Shown in pieces: positions 34,600 to 42,356 of a stretch of DNA of 64,000 nt. The stretch comes from Prevotella sp. GTDB lineage: Bacteria; Bacteroidota; Bacteroidia; Bacteroidales; Bacteroidaceae. The notes beneath the pieces are model-generated. The model saw nothing but the letters and a program-made list of their open reading frames with translations, was not told the origin of the DNA and made no database searches. Position 1 is the stretch's first letter, and each line of letters starts with the position of its first letter. Both the position numbers and the translations under genes were made by a program. The stretch lies in assembly GCA_015060535.1 (NCBI GenBank), contig SUYH01000003.1, positions 124,001 through 188,000 on the forward strand. The letters are read 5' to 3'.

Positions 34600-35049
34600 T
34601 CAGCTTAAAATATTTTTCAGCCTATCTTGGAATTCCAGCGACTTCCTTTGTTCTAGCGCCGTATTGTAGTCGCTGCGCATATTGTTCCGGTGCCACAGCT
34701 GCTCAAAGAACTTCCATTTGTTGGGAATATCCAGCCGCCTGGCCAGCATGTCGGCCAACAGCGCAGCCTTAGGGCGCGACACCGTGGGTTGACCGGCAGC
34801 ATCCACCAGTCCGGCCTGCTGCACCTCGTGCCACAGCTCACTGTCAGCCAGCACCTGGGGGATCACCTGCTCCTCGTCGGCAGCCGGAGCGGCAGCCGGA
34901 GCGACAGCCGGTGCCACTGCCGCAGCCTGTTGCGTGACGGTCGACCCTGGCATGGCAAACGTGCATCCCGTGACGTTGCCGTTAAACACTTGGCAGTTGG
35001 AGCCTGCCTCGAAGTGGTTTACAACATTCTTTTGACCATTTTCTTCCAT
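34600..35049 (-). CDS. NHFE-motif hypothetical protein with Ala/Pro-rich linker
   Basis: 149 aa, no known domain. The N-terminus holds VNHFEAGSNCQVFNGNVTG (about residues 10-28) followed by FAMPGSTVTQ. The core of this motif recurs in the upstream gene (NHFERGSSSQVFNDKVTG). A low-complexity linker (AVAPAVAPAAAPAADEE) leads to a helical C-terminal domain (residues about 65-149) with ADMLARRLDIPNKWKFFEQLW. The start overlaps the previous gene by 31 bases. The motif's short polar beta-like pattern might serve homotypic assembly; that is speculation. Confidence 0.6.
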   Translation of the reverse strand: MEENGQKNVVNHFEAGSNCQVFNGNVTGCTFAMPGSTVTQQAAAVAPAVAPAAAPAADEEQVIPQVLADSELWHEVQQAGLVDAAGQPTVSRPKAALLADMLARRLDIPNKWKFFEQLWHRNNMRSDYNTALEQRKSLEFQDRLKNILS

Positions 35050-35459
35050 TTCTTCTGTTCCTTTTTATTCTTGTCCTTTTTCTGCTTGGCAAACTTTCCC
35101 GTCACCTTGTCGTTAAACACCTGCGAGCTGCTGCCGCGCTCGAAGTGGTTGTGAATCTCCATGGGCTTGGCCTTCACCTCCTCTTCCAGGCTCTTCGCCT
35201 TCTGCTCCAGCACCTGTCGTTCCAGTTCTGCAATACGTCTATCGCGCTGCTCTATCTGTTCATGCAGATCGTCAATTTCGCTGTCACGCTGCTCCAGCTG
35301 TTCGCGCAGGTCGCCAACACTCGCAAATTGTTCCTGGAAAGCTTTCACCACCCGCAGATAGTCTCCCATCAGCTTACACTCATCCATCTTGCGGTCGTAG
35401 GCGCGCTCCATATTGTCGCAGACCTCCTCGCACAGATTTACCAATTCTTTGTAGTCCAT
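35019..35459 (-). CDS. Coiled-coil hypothetical protein with NHFE motif
   Basis: 146 aa from ATG 35459 (MDYKELVNLCEEVC). Residues about 40-100 form a long coiled coil (heptads in LREQLEQRDSEIDDLHEQIE and RDRRIAELERQVLEQKAK). Next comes NHFERGSSSQVFNDKVTG, then a Lys-rich end (KKDKNKKEQKKWKKMVK). No enzyme motif is present. Same transcript as the NHFE-motif gene downstream, sharing the motif, so the two products may interact through it. Confidence 0.6.
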   Translation of the reverse strand: MDYKELVNLCEEVCDNMERAYDRKMDECKLMGDYLRVVKAFQEQFASVGDLREQLEQRDSEIDDLHEQIEQRDRRIAELERQVLEQKAKSLEEEVKAKPMEIHNHFERGSSSQVFNDKVTGKFAKQKKDKNKKEQKKWKKMVKRML

Positions 35460-35463
35460 ACCT

Positions 35464-35562
35464 TTAATTCTCTTTAATCTCGTTAAACACATTCTTCACA
35501 TAGTCGCTGGCCAGACTGGCAACGGCTGAAACTAATACAAATGCTATAAACATACCTTCCAT
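35464..35562 (-). CDS. 32-residue single-span membrane peptide
   Basis: Small ORF starting MEGMFIAFVLVSAVASLASD and ending NEIKEN. One hydrophobic helix with a short charged end. It stops 4 bases before the coiled-coil gene's start on the same strand. Small hydrophobic ORFs of this size are found in comparable VirE/lysozyme regions of Bacteroides, but I see no sequence match that I can name. Could be a holin-like or toxin-like peptide, or chance. Confidence 0.4.
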   Translation of the reverse strand: MEGMFIAFVLVSAVASLASDYVKNVFNEIKEN

Positions 35563-35593
35563 AATCTTTAAGTTTTTAATTCGGGGGCAAAGT

Positions 35594-35629
35594 AAAAAGG
35601 GAGGTGTACACAAAGCGTGTACACCTCCC
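35594..35629 (-). terminator. Rho-independent terminator after the WYL regulator
   Basis: Perfect 13-bp stem (35599-35611 with 35617-35629) with a 5-base loop, followed on the minus strand by TTTTTAC. It lies 24 bases past the WYL stop codon. Confidence 0.85.
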
Positions 35630-35652
35630 AATTTTAACACTTATTTAACACT

Positions 35653-36543
35653 TCAGGGATTTCTCTTCAGCGCTGCCTCCATGATGCCGCGTATCTTCTC
35701 TTTCAGGCTGGCAGGCTCCAAGACGTCGAGACCGTCGGCCTTCGACATCAGTTCGCTGATGAAGTCGATAGACGGCCGGATGTCTATCGCGAAGTCGGTA
35801 TGTCCGTCGGCGCTCTCCAATTCGCGCTGCGAGTGGTGCAGCGGCAATGTGCGCAGCAGATTGGCCATCTTGCCGTGGGCCCTCACCACCACGTGCTCCA
35901 TGGGCGTACCGTCGACCATCACGCCAAAATATTCGGCGAAGTGCTTTTTCGACGAGAAGTCGGCAGGACGCCGGAATCGCTCGTCGGTCAGTGTGGCCGA
36001 TAGCATGCGGTCCAAAGAGTAAACAGCCATGTGTTCGCGGTTGTCAGCCAGCAGGTACCACCGCTGCCGGAACAAGCGTACGGCATAGGGGTCGACGGGC
36101 TTCGTGTAAGCCTCGAAGCCGAATTTCTGATAGCCTATCGTGATGGTGCGTCGCTGGTGAATGGCCTGCATGATGACCGGCAGGAACTCATAGCCCGCAG
36201 GCACGTTCTCCAGAATGATGTCGTCCTTGATGGCCGAGCTGTTGGTGAGCGTCAGACCCGTGGTCAGCGTCGACAGCATCCACTGCTTCCTCAGGTTGTC
36301 ATCAACCTCGTCAGGGTTGCTGATATAATATTGGTAAGTCCGCTCGTTGCAATCGATGACCAGACCGAACATTTCAAGAATGCCGTCGCGATACTTGTTG
36401 AAGGTGCTTCGTGGCAGCGGGTTGCCATCAGCCACCTCGTCCTGCACCCACTGCTCCTGCAGCTCGCTGAGTGTCATCCGCTTCTTCTTTCGCAGAGTGT
36501 TCACTATCCACACATATTGCTTGATTTGTTTTGCTATGCTCAT
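35653..36543 (-). CDS. WYL-domain transcriptional regulator
   Basis: 296-aa protein with an N-terminal DNA-binding helical region (LRKKKRMTLSELQEQWVQDE, then PRSTFNKYRDGILEMFG) and a WYL ligand-sensing domain (about 130-225; RRTITIGYQKF, VDPYAVRLFRQRWYLLADN, YSLDRM). A C-terminal WCX-like extension follows. WYL regulators often control phage defence, DNA repair or mobile elements by binding nucleic-acid ligands. Its position at the edge of the accessory block suits such a role. Preceded by a CTAG nonamer array and followed by a strong terminator. Confidence 0.87.
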   Translation of the reverse strand: MSIAKQIKQYVWIVNTLRKKKRMTLSELQEQWVQDEVADGNPLPRSTFNKYRDGILEMFGLVIDCNERTYQYYISNPDEVDDNLRKQWMLSTLTTGLTLTNSSAIKDDIILENVPAGYEFLPVIMQAIHQRRTITIGYQKFGFEAYTKPVDPYAVRLFRQRWYLLADNREHMAVYSLDRMLSATLTDERFRRPADFSSKKHFAEYFGVMVDGTPMEHVVVRAHGKMANLLRTLPLHHSQRELESADGHTDFAIDIRPSIDFISELMSKADGLDVLEPASLKEKIRGIMEAALKRNP

Positions 36544-36562
36544 TGGTTTTTTTTTGGTTTTT

Positions 36563-36643
36563 CTAGTATTTCTAGTCTTCCTAGTATTCCTAGTTATACT
36601 AGAGCTACTAGAAATACTAGAGCTACTAGAGCTACTAGAGCTA
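36563..36643 (-). repeat. CTAG nonamer array 1
   Basis: Nine consecutive 9-bp units, each beginning CTAG (for example CTAGAGCTA, CTAGAAATA, CTAGTATTC), with no interruption. On the transcribed minus strand it begins directly after the TAG stop of the four-helix-bundle gene and ends about 19 A-rich bases before the WYL ATG. Confidence 0.95.
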
Positions 36644-37297
36644 CTATCCCCCCTTCCCCTCCAACAACCGCTCCAGCTCGGCTATCCTTTGCTTGAGGGC
36701 GGCGTTTTCGGTTTCCAGGGCTTTCATGCGGGCGTCTTGTTCTTGGCGGTAGCCGGTGCGCACGGCGTGCATGCGCTCCTTGATGCCTCCTTGCTCCTTG
36801 AAGGTCTTTTCCAGATGATTCAGATAACCATAGAACATCTTGTCAGTGATATGGCAGAGGGTCAGCGCCATGTTGCAGAACTCCTCGGCGTCGAGCGTAT
36901 CGGCAAGCGGCTGATAGGCCTCCCAGTGGTTGTTCTCGCGGCAGAACTTCACCATCTTGTCGAAGCGCTGGTGGGTCTTCTCCCATACCGGCAGACTGTT
37001 GCGCCTCAGGTAGTCTTCATAGTCCTCGCGGAGCTCCTGGAAACTGCCTCGCCCCACACCAATCAGGCGCACCTCAATCTCGCTGCTGGTCAGCCCGTCT
37101 TCGCATCCCTCGACGATATTCTGCTTGCCACAGCGCGCCGCCATGTTCATCTGGTCTACACGGCGGTCGCCATAGGCTGGTAGGAACCTCTTGCAGAAAA
37201 CATCCGTCAGCAGGACAAGCACCTCCGCCTTCTGGTAGACATGGAGCTCCTTGTAATTAGCCACCCGCTTGAAGATTGATTTTTGTTCCATAGTCAT
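36644..37297 (-). CDS. Four-helix-bundle (S23-like) protein with C-terminal coiled coil
   Basis: 217 aa. The N-terminal ELHVYQKAEVLVLLTDVFCK and RRVDQMNMAARCGKQNIVEG segments are typical of the S23/four-helix-bundle family with suffix domain, first seen in rRNA intervening sequences. The middle is helical. The end is a coiled coil (ENAALKQRIAELERLLEG). Function unknown; homologues are widespread in Bacteroidota and often sit in variable regions. An internal ATG at 37291 is also possible. CTAG arrays lie on both sides. Confidence 0.75.
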   Translation of the reverse strand: MTMEQKSIFKRVANYKELHVYQKAEVLVLLTDVFCKRFLPAYGDRRVDQMNMAARCGKQNIVEGCEDGLTSSEIEVRLIGVGRGSFQELREDYEDYLRRNSLPVWEKTHQRFDKMVKFCRENNHWEAYQPLADTLDAEEFCNMALTLCHITDKMFYGYLNHLEKTFKEQGGIKERMHAVRTGYRQEQDARMKALETENAALKQRIAELERLLEGKGG

Positions 37298-37339
37298 TGA
37301 TCGTTTTTTTTGTTTTTTTTGTTTTTATTTTTTATCTGT

Positions 37340-37442
37340 CTAGTCTCCCTAGTATTCCTAGTCTCCCTAGTTCTACTAGTTATACTAGAGCTACTAGATC
37401 TACTAGAAATACTAGAAATACTAGAGCTACTAGAAATACTAG
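37340..37442 (-). repeat. CTAG nonamer array 2
   Basis: Eleven full 9-bp CTAGnnnnn units plus a final CTAG, begun 2 bases after the phosphatase stop codon on the minus strand. It is followed by about 42 A-rich bases before the four-helix-bundle start. Units are shared with array 1 (CTAGAGCTA, CTAGAAATA, CTAGTTATA). Confidence 0.95.
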
Positions 37443-37444
37443 CC

Positions 37445-39382
37445 CTACCCCTTAATATACTGAATACCCATCATGGTGAGGTCGTCGCTCTGCTCGGCTT
37501 CGCCCACAAACGCATGGACGGCATCGGTCATCAGGCTTATCAGCTGGTGGGGCTCCTGCTGCTGGTTGGCAAGCGCCTGGGTGGCCACGGCGGTGATGCG
37601 GTCCATCTGGAACTCCTCATTCTCGGCATTCATCGCCTCCGTCAGTCCGTCGGTGAAGAGGAAAATAGTGGTGCCTGCGTAGATTTCGGCCTCCTGCAGC
37701 GTGTATTCCCAGTCGGGCATGAAACCTACGGGGATATTGCTGTCGCAAGGCAGTTCGCCTACGCCAGCGCCTACCAGCAACGGGGCATCATGACCGGCAT
37801 TGCAGTAGTGCAAAAGACCGGAGGGCAGGTCGAGCACACCCACGAAGAGCGTCACGAACATGTTCATCTTGTTCATGTCGGCAATCGTCTTGTTGATGGT
37901 CTCCACGATGTGGTTGGGCATCGTCTCATGGGCCGACACGGTGCGGAAGGCAGAACGCGTCACCGCCATGAAGAGCGAGGCGGGAGCACCCTTGCCCGAC
38001 ACGTCGCCGATGCAGAAGAACAGCTTGTCGTCGCGGAAATAGAAGTCGAACAGGTCGCCACCCACCTCCTTGGCCGGTGTCAGCGAGGCAAAGAGCTGCA
38101 CGTCGTCGCGGTCGTTCTTCGTCGGGAACTTCTCGGGCAGCATACCCATCTGGATGTCACTGGCAATACGGAGGTCGCTCTCTATCGAGGCCTTCTGGGC
38201 GGTGGTGGTCTTCAGCTCGTCGATGTATTTCACCAGCGACTGCTGCATATTCCCGAACGAATGGCTCAGCTGGCCTATCTCGTCAGTACGCTGGAAGTCG
38301 GGCAGCACGGCATCAAACTGTCCTGAGGCAATGGTCTCAGCCTCCTTAGCCAGCCGGCGCAGCGGTTTCAGCTCACGGGTGATGATGCGGATGAACAGGT
38401 AGAGCATCAGCAGCAGACCGACGGTGACGATGGTCATGATGGTACGGCGCAGACGGTCGAAGCCGCTGAAGATGTCGCTCTCAGGACAGACGATGGCCAT
38501 CGAGCAGCCTGTCTGGCCGAGTGGTTTGTAGAATACGTAGCTTTCCTTGCCATCGATGTTCATGTGCTTCACGCCCTCCTCGCCGCGCTGCATGGCATAG
38601 CCCAGGGCAGTCATGGCCGTGTCGGGATGCTCGAGCGTCTGTGTGAAGATGGTCTGGCGGGTAATCTTCGTGGTGTCGGGATGTACGAAGTAGGTACCGC
38701 CACGGCCTATCATGATGCTGTAGGAGTTAGGATAGGGCTTGACCTCTGAGATGGTCTTCGAGAGCCACGTGATGGAGAGACTGGTGTTGATCACACCGAT
38801 CACCTGTCCTTCGCGGTTCTTGATGGTCTGACAGTAGCTGGTCACCATCTCGCTGGTGTTGGTGGCCACGTCGAGATCCATATAGGGCTCTGTCCAACAG
38901 GGTTTTCCCAGCAGCTGCGACATGAGATACCAGTCGGTGAAGAAATACTGGTAGTGGTCACTGCCGCCCTGTATGGTACGCAGCGAGTCGCCGATATGCT
39001 TGGTGTAGGCCGAGAAGTATCGCCCTTTCTCCTTGAAATAATATGGTTCGAAGGCGATGGAGCAGTTGTAGAAGTCGGGATTGTTCAGCAGCATGCCTCG
39101 GCTATAGACAAACATCGAGTCGGCCTTGTCGGGGTGACGCTGCACCAGCCATTTGGTCATGTTAGAAGCCACCTCCACACGGTTCAGGATACCCTCCACG
39201 CGCAGCGACGTCTTGTCCAGAATCGTGGTAGCGCGGCTGATAGCCTCCTGCCGCACGGCCTCACGCGACTGGTAGAACAGGAAGCCGAGGGCCACATTGA
39301 AGATGACGGCAGCGAAGAACACCACCCACAGACTAACCCTCACCGAGAGCTTACGACGGATATATGCGATAATTTTTTCCAT
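37445..39382 (-). CDS. Membrane-bound SpoIIE-type protein phosphatase with Cache sensor and HAMP
   Basis: 645-aa sensor phosphatase. TM1 at about 16-36 (LWVVFFAAVIFNVALGFLFY), a periplasmic Cache-like sensor at about 40-300 (DFYNCSIAFEPYYF, NTSEMVTSYCQTIKN, SIMIGRGGTYFVHPDT), TM2 at about 313-335, and a HAMP linker. The cytoplasmic PP2C/SpoIIE domain is at about 400-645 (SDIQMGMLPEKFP, EVGGDLFDFYF, GDVSGKGAPASLFMA, LFTDGLTEAMN, SDDLTMM); the Asp residues bind metal. It would dephosphorylate an anti-sigma antagonist or similar. The co-transcribed upstream gene encodes a periplasmic binding protein, a plausible ligand partner. Confidence 0.88.
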   Translation of the reverse strand: MEKIIAYIRRKLSVRVSLWVVFFAAVIFNVALGFLFYQSREAVRQEAISRATTILDKTSLRVEGILNRVEVASNMTKWLVQRHPDKADSMFVYSRGMLLNNPDFYNCSIAFEPYYFKEKGRYFSAYTKHIGDSLRTIQGGSDHYQYFFTDWYLMSQLLGKPCWTEPYMDLDVATNTSEMVTSYCQTIKNREGQVIGVINTSLSITWLSKTISEVKPYPNSYSIMIGRGGTYFVHPDTTKITRQTIFTQTLEHPDTAMTALGYAMQRGEEGVKHMNIDGKESYVFYKPLGQTGCSMAIVCPESDIFSGFDRLRRTIMTIVTVGLLLMLYLFIRIITRELKPLRRLAKEAETIASGQFDAVLPDFQRTDEIGQLSHSFGNMQQSLVKYIDELKTTTAQKASIESDLRIASDIQMGMLPEKFPTKNDRDDVQLFASLTPAKEVGGDLFDFYFRDDKLFFCIGDVSGKGAPASLFMAVTRSAFRTVSAHETMPNHIVETINKTIADMNKMNMFVTLFVGVLDLPSGLLHYCNAGHDAPLLVGAGVGELPCDSNIPVGFMPDWEYTLQEAEIYAGTTIFLFTDGLTEAMNAENEEFQMDRITAVATQALANQQQEPHQLISLMTDAVHAFVGEAEQSDDLTMMGIQYIKG

Positions 39383-39397
39383 TGATTTTCCGATTTT

Positions 39398-39427
39398 CGA
39401 TATTTCGATATTTCGATATTTCGAAAT
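39398..39427 (-). repeat. CGATATTT octamer spacer repeat
   Basis: Three exact CGATATTT units and a degenerate fourth, filling the 49-base gap between the binding-protein and phosphatase genes and starting 4 bases after the upstream stop codon on the minus strand. Confidence 0.85.
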
Positions 39428-39431
39428 AACG

Positions 39432-40373
39432 TTATTCCGACAACTCCTTGTACTTGATCTCCCGACTCAGCATATGGTGCTCCGCCATGAGACGGCTGGC
39501 CTTCTCCACCATGTCGGGACGCAAGCGGAACTCGCGCTTCTTCGACTCACGATCCACCTGCAGGCGCAGCACGTCCTCCAGCATCAGTTTCTGCATCACG
39601 CGGTTGGTGGCGATGTGGTTCATATCCACATAATGCATCACGATGTCGAGCGCCTCCTTGGGGTGAGCGGCAGCCCACTCCCAGCCCTTACGGCTGGCCT
39701 GCGCGAAGCGGCGCGCCTGGTCCCTATGGGTGGCGTAGTATTCGCGAGTCATGTACACACCGTCCTCCTGCACGTTATAGCCGTGGTCGCAGAAGCGGTA
39801 CACGTTATTATCGGTCATCTTGATGCCCGCCTGCACCAGCTGGTAGTACTCGTTGTAACTCATGGCCAGCGTGGCGTCGAGGGCTCCCGCCACGAACAGA
39901 TTGACGTTCTGGGCGAAGCGCACCCACTCGTAGTCCAGATGGTCCTTGATGCTCATGCAGATGGCCAACTGTCCGAAGCCCACGCTCCAGATGCCCACGT
40001 GGGCGCCCTTCTGTTGCAGCGGGTCTTTCCCACGTGCCGAAACGATGACCATCGCATTGTTCATCGATGTCTGCAGGATATTCACCAGGGGGATGCCGTC
40101 GTCGATAATCTCCAGCGCCTGACAGACCTGCAGCGTCGTCGCCTGGCATTCGTTCTTGCGCAGGCGGCTCATGGCAGGTTGAGTGGACGACGGGTGTTCT
40201 ATCTTCACCTTCACTCCCGCCTCACGGTAAAAGCCCTTGGCCTCGGCCACGTAATAGCCCGCAAACTGGGCCTGTGCCGTCCACTGGGGCGTGAACACGA
40301 TGGTCTCGTCCTGCGCCATCGCCGTCTGAACCATGCCCATCATTGCCACGAAAAAGTAAACTATCTGTTTCAT
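39432..40373 (-). CDS. NMT1/THI5-like periplasmic binding protein
   Basis: 313-aa exported protein with signal peptide (MKQIVYFFVAMMGMVQTAMA), starting at 40373. An upstream in-frame ATG at 40394 would spoil the signal and overlap the -7 box. The fold is that of ABC-type substrate-binding proteins for pyrimidine or sulfonate-like ligands (FTPQWTAQAQFAGYYVAEAKGFY, VGIWSVGFG). No permease or ATPase gene adjoins; instead it precedes the Cache-SpoIIE phosphatase. It is therefore likely to act in sensing rather than uptake, which is inference. Confidence 0.8.
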   Translation of the reverse strand: MKQIVYFFVAMMGMVQTAMAQDETIVFTPQWTAQAQFAGYYVAEAKGFYREAGVKVKIEHPSSTQPAMSRLRKNECQATTLQVCQALEIIDDGIPLVNILQTSMNNAMVIVSARGKDPLQQKGAHVGIWSVGFGQLAICMSIKDHLDYEWVRFAQNVNLFVAGALDATLAMSYNEYYQLVQAGIKMTDNNVYRFCDHGYNVQEDGVYMTREYYATHRDQARRFAQASRKGWEWAAAHPKEALDIVMHYVDMNHIATNRVMQKLMLEDVLRLQVDRESKKREFRLRPDMVEKASRLMAEHHMLSREIKYKELSE

Positions 40374-40391
40374 TCCATCAAATTTTGCTTG

Positions 40392-40399
40392 CAAAATTA
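40392..40399 (-). promoter_or_regulatory. -7 promoter box for the NMT1-phosphatase operon
   Basis: Minus-strand TAATTTTG, 18 bases before the ATG at 40373. -33 element not evident. Confidence 0.5.
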
Positions 40400-40454
40400 C
40401 GACTTTTTTCGATAAAAACGCGTTTTTCCTTTGGTATTTTTGCTGAATCGGACC

Positions 40455-40610
40455 GTTACACTGTTACAGTGTTACAGTTCCCGAAAAGACTTCCCCATAC
40501 CCTGAAAATACTTCTATATTAATATATATATAAATATATATATAAATATAGAGTAAAATATGACCCGAATAGAACCTATTTTTGAACTGTAACACTGTAA
40601 CAAGTGTAAC
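40455..40610. repeat. Inverted ACTGTAAC octamer arrays around a TA-rich block
   Basis: Left array: GTTACACT, GTTACAGT, GTTACAGT (40455-40478). Right array, complementary: ACTGTAAC, ACTGTAAC, then AAGTGTAAC (40586-40610). Between them lies DNA with a long alternating TATATA tract. The same octamer is found in the primase ORF at 32497-32520. Confidence 0.8.
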
Positions 40611-40660
40611 AATTCGAAAATTTTTGGTAAGGAGATTCGTGAACCGCAATGAAAGTTTCT

Positions 40661-40760
40661 TACCTTTGCACTGTCGATGATGAGGAACGACGGAGCGCCG
40701 TAGGCAGCGAAAATTTGTTTTCAGGCCTGACAAAATTTGCGGCCTGCCCAGTGCGCAAAA
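40661..40760 (+). ncRNA. Possible small RNA (promoter-like box followed by hairpin)
   Basis: TACCTTTG at 40661-40668 is followed by a segment that can fold by pairing GGCAGCGAAAATTT with AAATTTGCGGCCTGCC (about 40705-40755) around a CAGGCCTG palindrome. No known RNA family is recognised and no T-tract follows. Confidence 0.25.
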
Positions 40761-40956
40761 AATGGAGGTCCAACGGAAGACAACGAGCAAACTGACCTTA
40801 CATCATAAAATTTTGAATTATTTTAACACTACGTCCATTCAAGGCAGGAACAACGGAAGCTCACTCTCGGGCAAAACGCACAGCTTTCTATAAAATTATA
40901 TGAAGGAATTAAAGATATTTAACCATCAAAGAAGGGTGAAGTTGCGGCAATATTTG

Positions 40957-40964
40957 TAATTTTG
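40957..40964 (+). promoter_or_regulatory. -7 promoter box for pgi
   Basis: TAATTTTG, 36 bases before the pgi ATG. A -33 element at 19-21 bases is not evident. Confidence 0.5.
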
Positions 40965-41000
40965 TAGCAATATTCTGATTATTACTAAAGGAACAAAACA

Positions 41001-42356
41001 ATGAGTAACATTAAACTTGACATCACAAAGGCCGCTTGCTTCCTGGAGGCAGGCGCAGTGAAGGCTTTCGAGCCAAAGGTAAAGGCCGCTCAGCAGGCTT
41101 TGGAGAACGGCACATGTCCTGGTAACGATTTCTTGGGATGGCTGCATCTGCCCAGCAGCATCACCCCCGAGTTCCTCGACGAGGTGGAGGCTACGGCCAA
41201 GACGCTGCGCGAGAAGTGCGAGGCCATCGTGGTGGCCGGTATCGGTGGTTCATACCTGGGTGCCCGTGCCGTCATCGAGGCGCTGGGCAATTCGTTCGCC
41301 TGGCTGGTACAGGACCAGAAGAACCCCGTCATCCTGTTTGCCGGCAACAACATCGGCGAGGACTATCTCGCAGAGATGACAGAATACCTGAAGGGCAAGA
41401 AGTTTGGTGTGATCAACATCTCGAAGTCGGGTACGACGACGGAGACCGCGCTGACCTTCCGTCTGCTGAAGAAGCAGTGTGAGGCTCAGATGGGCAAGGC
41501 CGCTGCCAAGGAGGTTATCGTGGCCGTGACCGACGCCAAGAAGGGTGCTGCCCGTACGTGTGCCGACAAGGAGGGATATAAGAGCTTCATCATCCCCGAC
41601 AACGTAGGCGGCCGCTTCTCAGTGCTCACCCCCGTCGGTCTGCTGCCTATCGCTTGCGCTGGCTTCGACATCAAGCAGCTGGTAGCCGGTGCGCAGGAGA
41701 TGGAGAAGGCTTGCGGCAAGGACGTGCCTTTCGAGGAGAACATCGCTGCCCAGTATGCTGCCGTTCGTAACGGTCTGTACCAGGCAGGCAAGAAGATAGA
41801 GATCATGGTGAACTACCAGCCCAAGCTGCACTACTATTCAGAGTGGTGGAAGCAGCTCTACGGCGAGTCGGAGGGTAAGGACAAGAAGGGTATCTTCCCC
41901 GCATCGGTAGACTTCACCACCGACCTGCACTCGATGGGTCAGTGGATTCAGGACGGCGAGCGCACCATCTTCGAGACCGTCATCTCGATCGAGAAGCCTA
42001 ACCGCCAGATGCTCTTCCCCAGCGACGAGGAGAACCTGGACGGTCTGAACTTCCTGGCTGGCAAGCGCGTCGACGAGGTGAACAAGATGGCCGAGCTGGG
42101 TACCCGTCTGGCTCACGTGGACGGTGGTGTGCCCAACATCCGCGTATCAGTGCCTGAGCTGAACGCCTACTATCTGGGACAGCTCATCTACTTCTTCGAG
42201 ATCAGCTGCGGCATCAGCGGCAATCTGCTGGGTGTGAACCCCTTCAACCAGCCCGGTGTAGAGGCCTACAAGAAGAATATGTTTGCCCTGCTCGAGAAGC
42301 CCGGCTACGAGGCTGAGACCAAGGCGATCAAGGAGCGGCTGGCTAGCGAGAAATAA
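41001..42356 (+). CDS. pgi: Glucose-6-phosphate isomerase
   Basis: Interconverts glucose-6-phosphate and fructose-6-phosphate. Family motifs: [32 protein letters not shown] (phosphate binding), [14 protein letters not shown] and [12 protein letters not shown] near the end. 451 aa, the short form usual in Bacteroidota and Firmicutes. lysS, gpsA and pgi are often consecutive in Bacteroides; here 10.6 kb separates gpsA from pgi. The TAA stop is followed at once by CTAG array 3. Confidence 0.96.
   Translation: MSNIKLDITKAACFLEAGAVKAFEPKVKAAQQALENGTCPGNDFLGWLHLPSSITPEFLDEVEATAKTLREKCEAIVVAGIGGSYLGARAVIEALGNSFAWLVQDQKNPVILFAGNNIGEDYLAEMTEYLKGKKFGVINISKSGTTTETALTFRLLKKQCEAQMGKAAAKEVIVAVTDAKKGAARTCADKEGYKSFIIPDNVGGRFSVLTPVGLLPIACAGFDIKQLVAGAQEMEKACGKDVPFEENIAAQYAAVRNGLYQAGKKIEIMVNYQPKLHYYSEWWKQLYGESEGKDKKGIFPASVDFTTDLHSMGQWIQDGERTIFETVISIEKPNRQMLFPSDEENLDGLNFLAGKRVDEVNKMAELGTRLAHVDGGVPNIRVSVPELNAYYLGQLIYFFEISCGISGNLLGVNPFNQPGVEAYKKNMFALLEKPGYEAETKAIKERLASEK

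Larger units (their letters stand above)
40400..41000. other. 600-base intergenic region upstream of pgi
   Basis: No convincing gene. In order it holds the GTTACANT octamer array (40455-40478), an extreme TA-rich block (about 40513-40555), an inverted ACTGTAAC array (40586-40610) and a possible promoter plus hairpin (40661-40760). The region ends with a short AT-rich leader carrying the pgi -7 box. It marks the right edge of the accessory block. Confidence 0.7.

Noticed and set aside
36347-37183. Long plus-strand frame opposite the four-helix-bundle gene
   Set aside because: Its start translates array 1 into low-complexity peptide and the rest mirrors the better-supported minus-strand gene.
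36563-37442. CRISPR array
   Set aside because: The CTAG repeats have a 9-bp period with no spacers and no cas genes are present.
37310-38326. 338-residue plus-strand frame
   Set aside because: Begins in CTAG array 2 and runs antisense to the SpoIIE phosphatase domain.
39297-40415. 372-residue plus-strand frame
   Set aside because: Antisense to the NMT1-type binding protein, which has a signal peptide and family motifs.
40464-40790. Minus-strand frame in the pgi upstream region
   Set aside because: Translation of TATATA repeats and hairpin sequence; no family resemblance.
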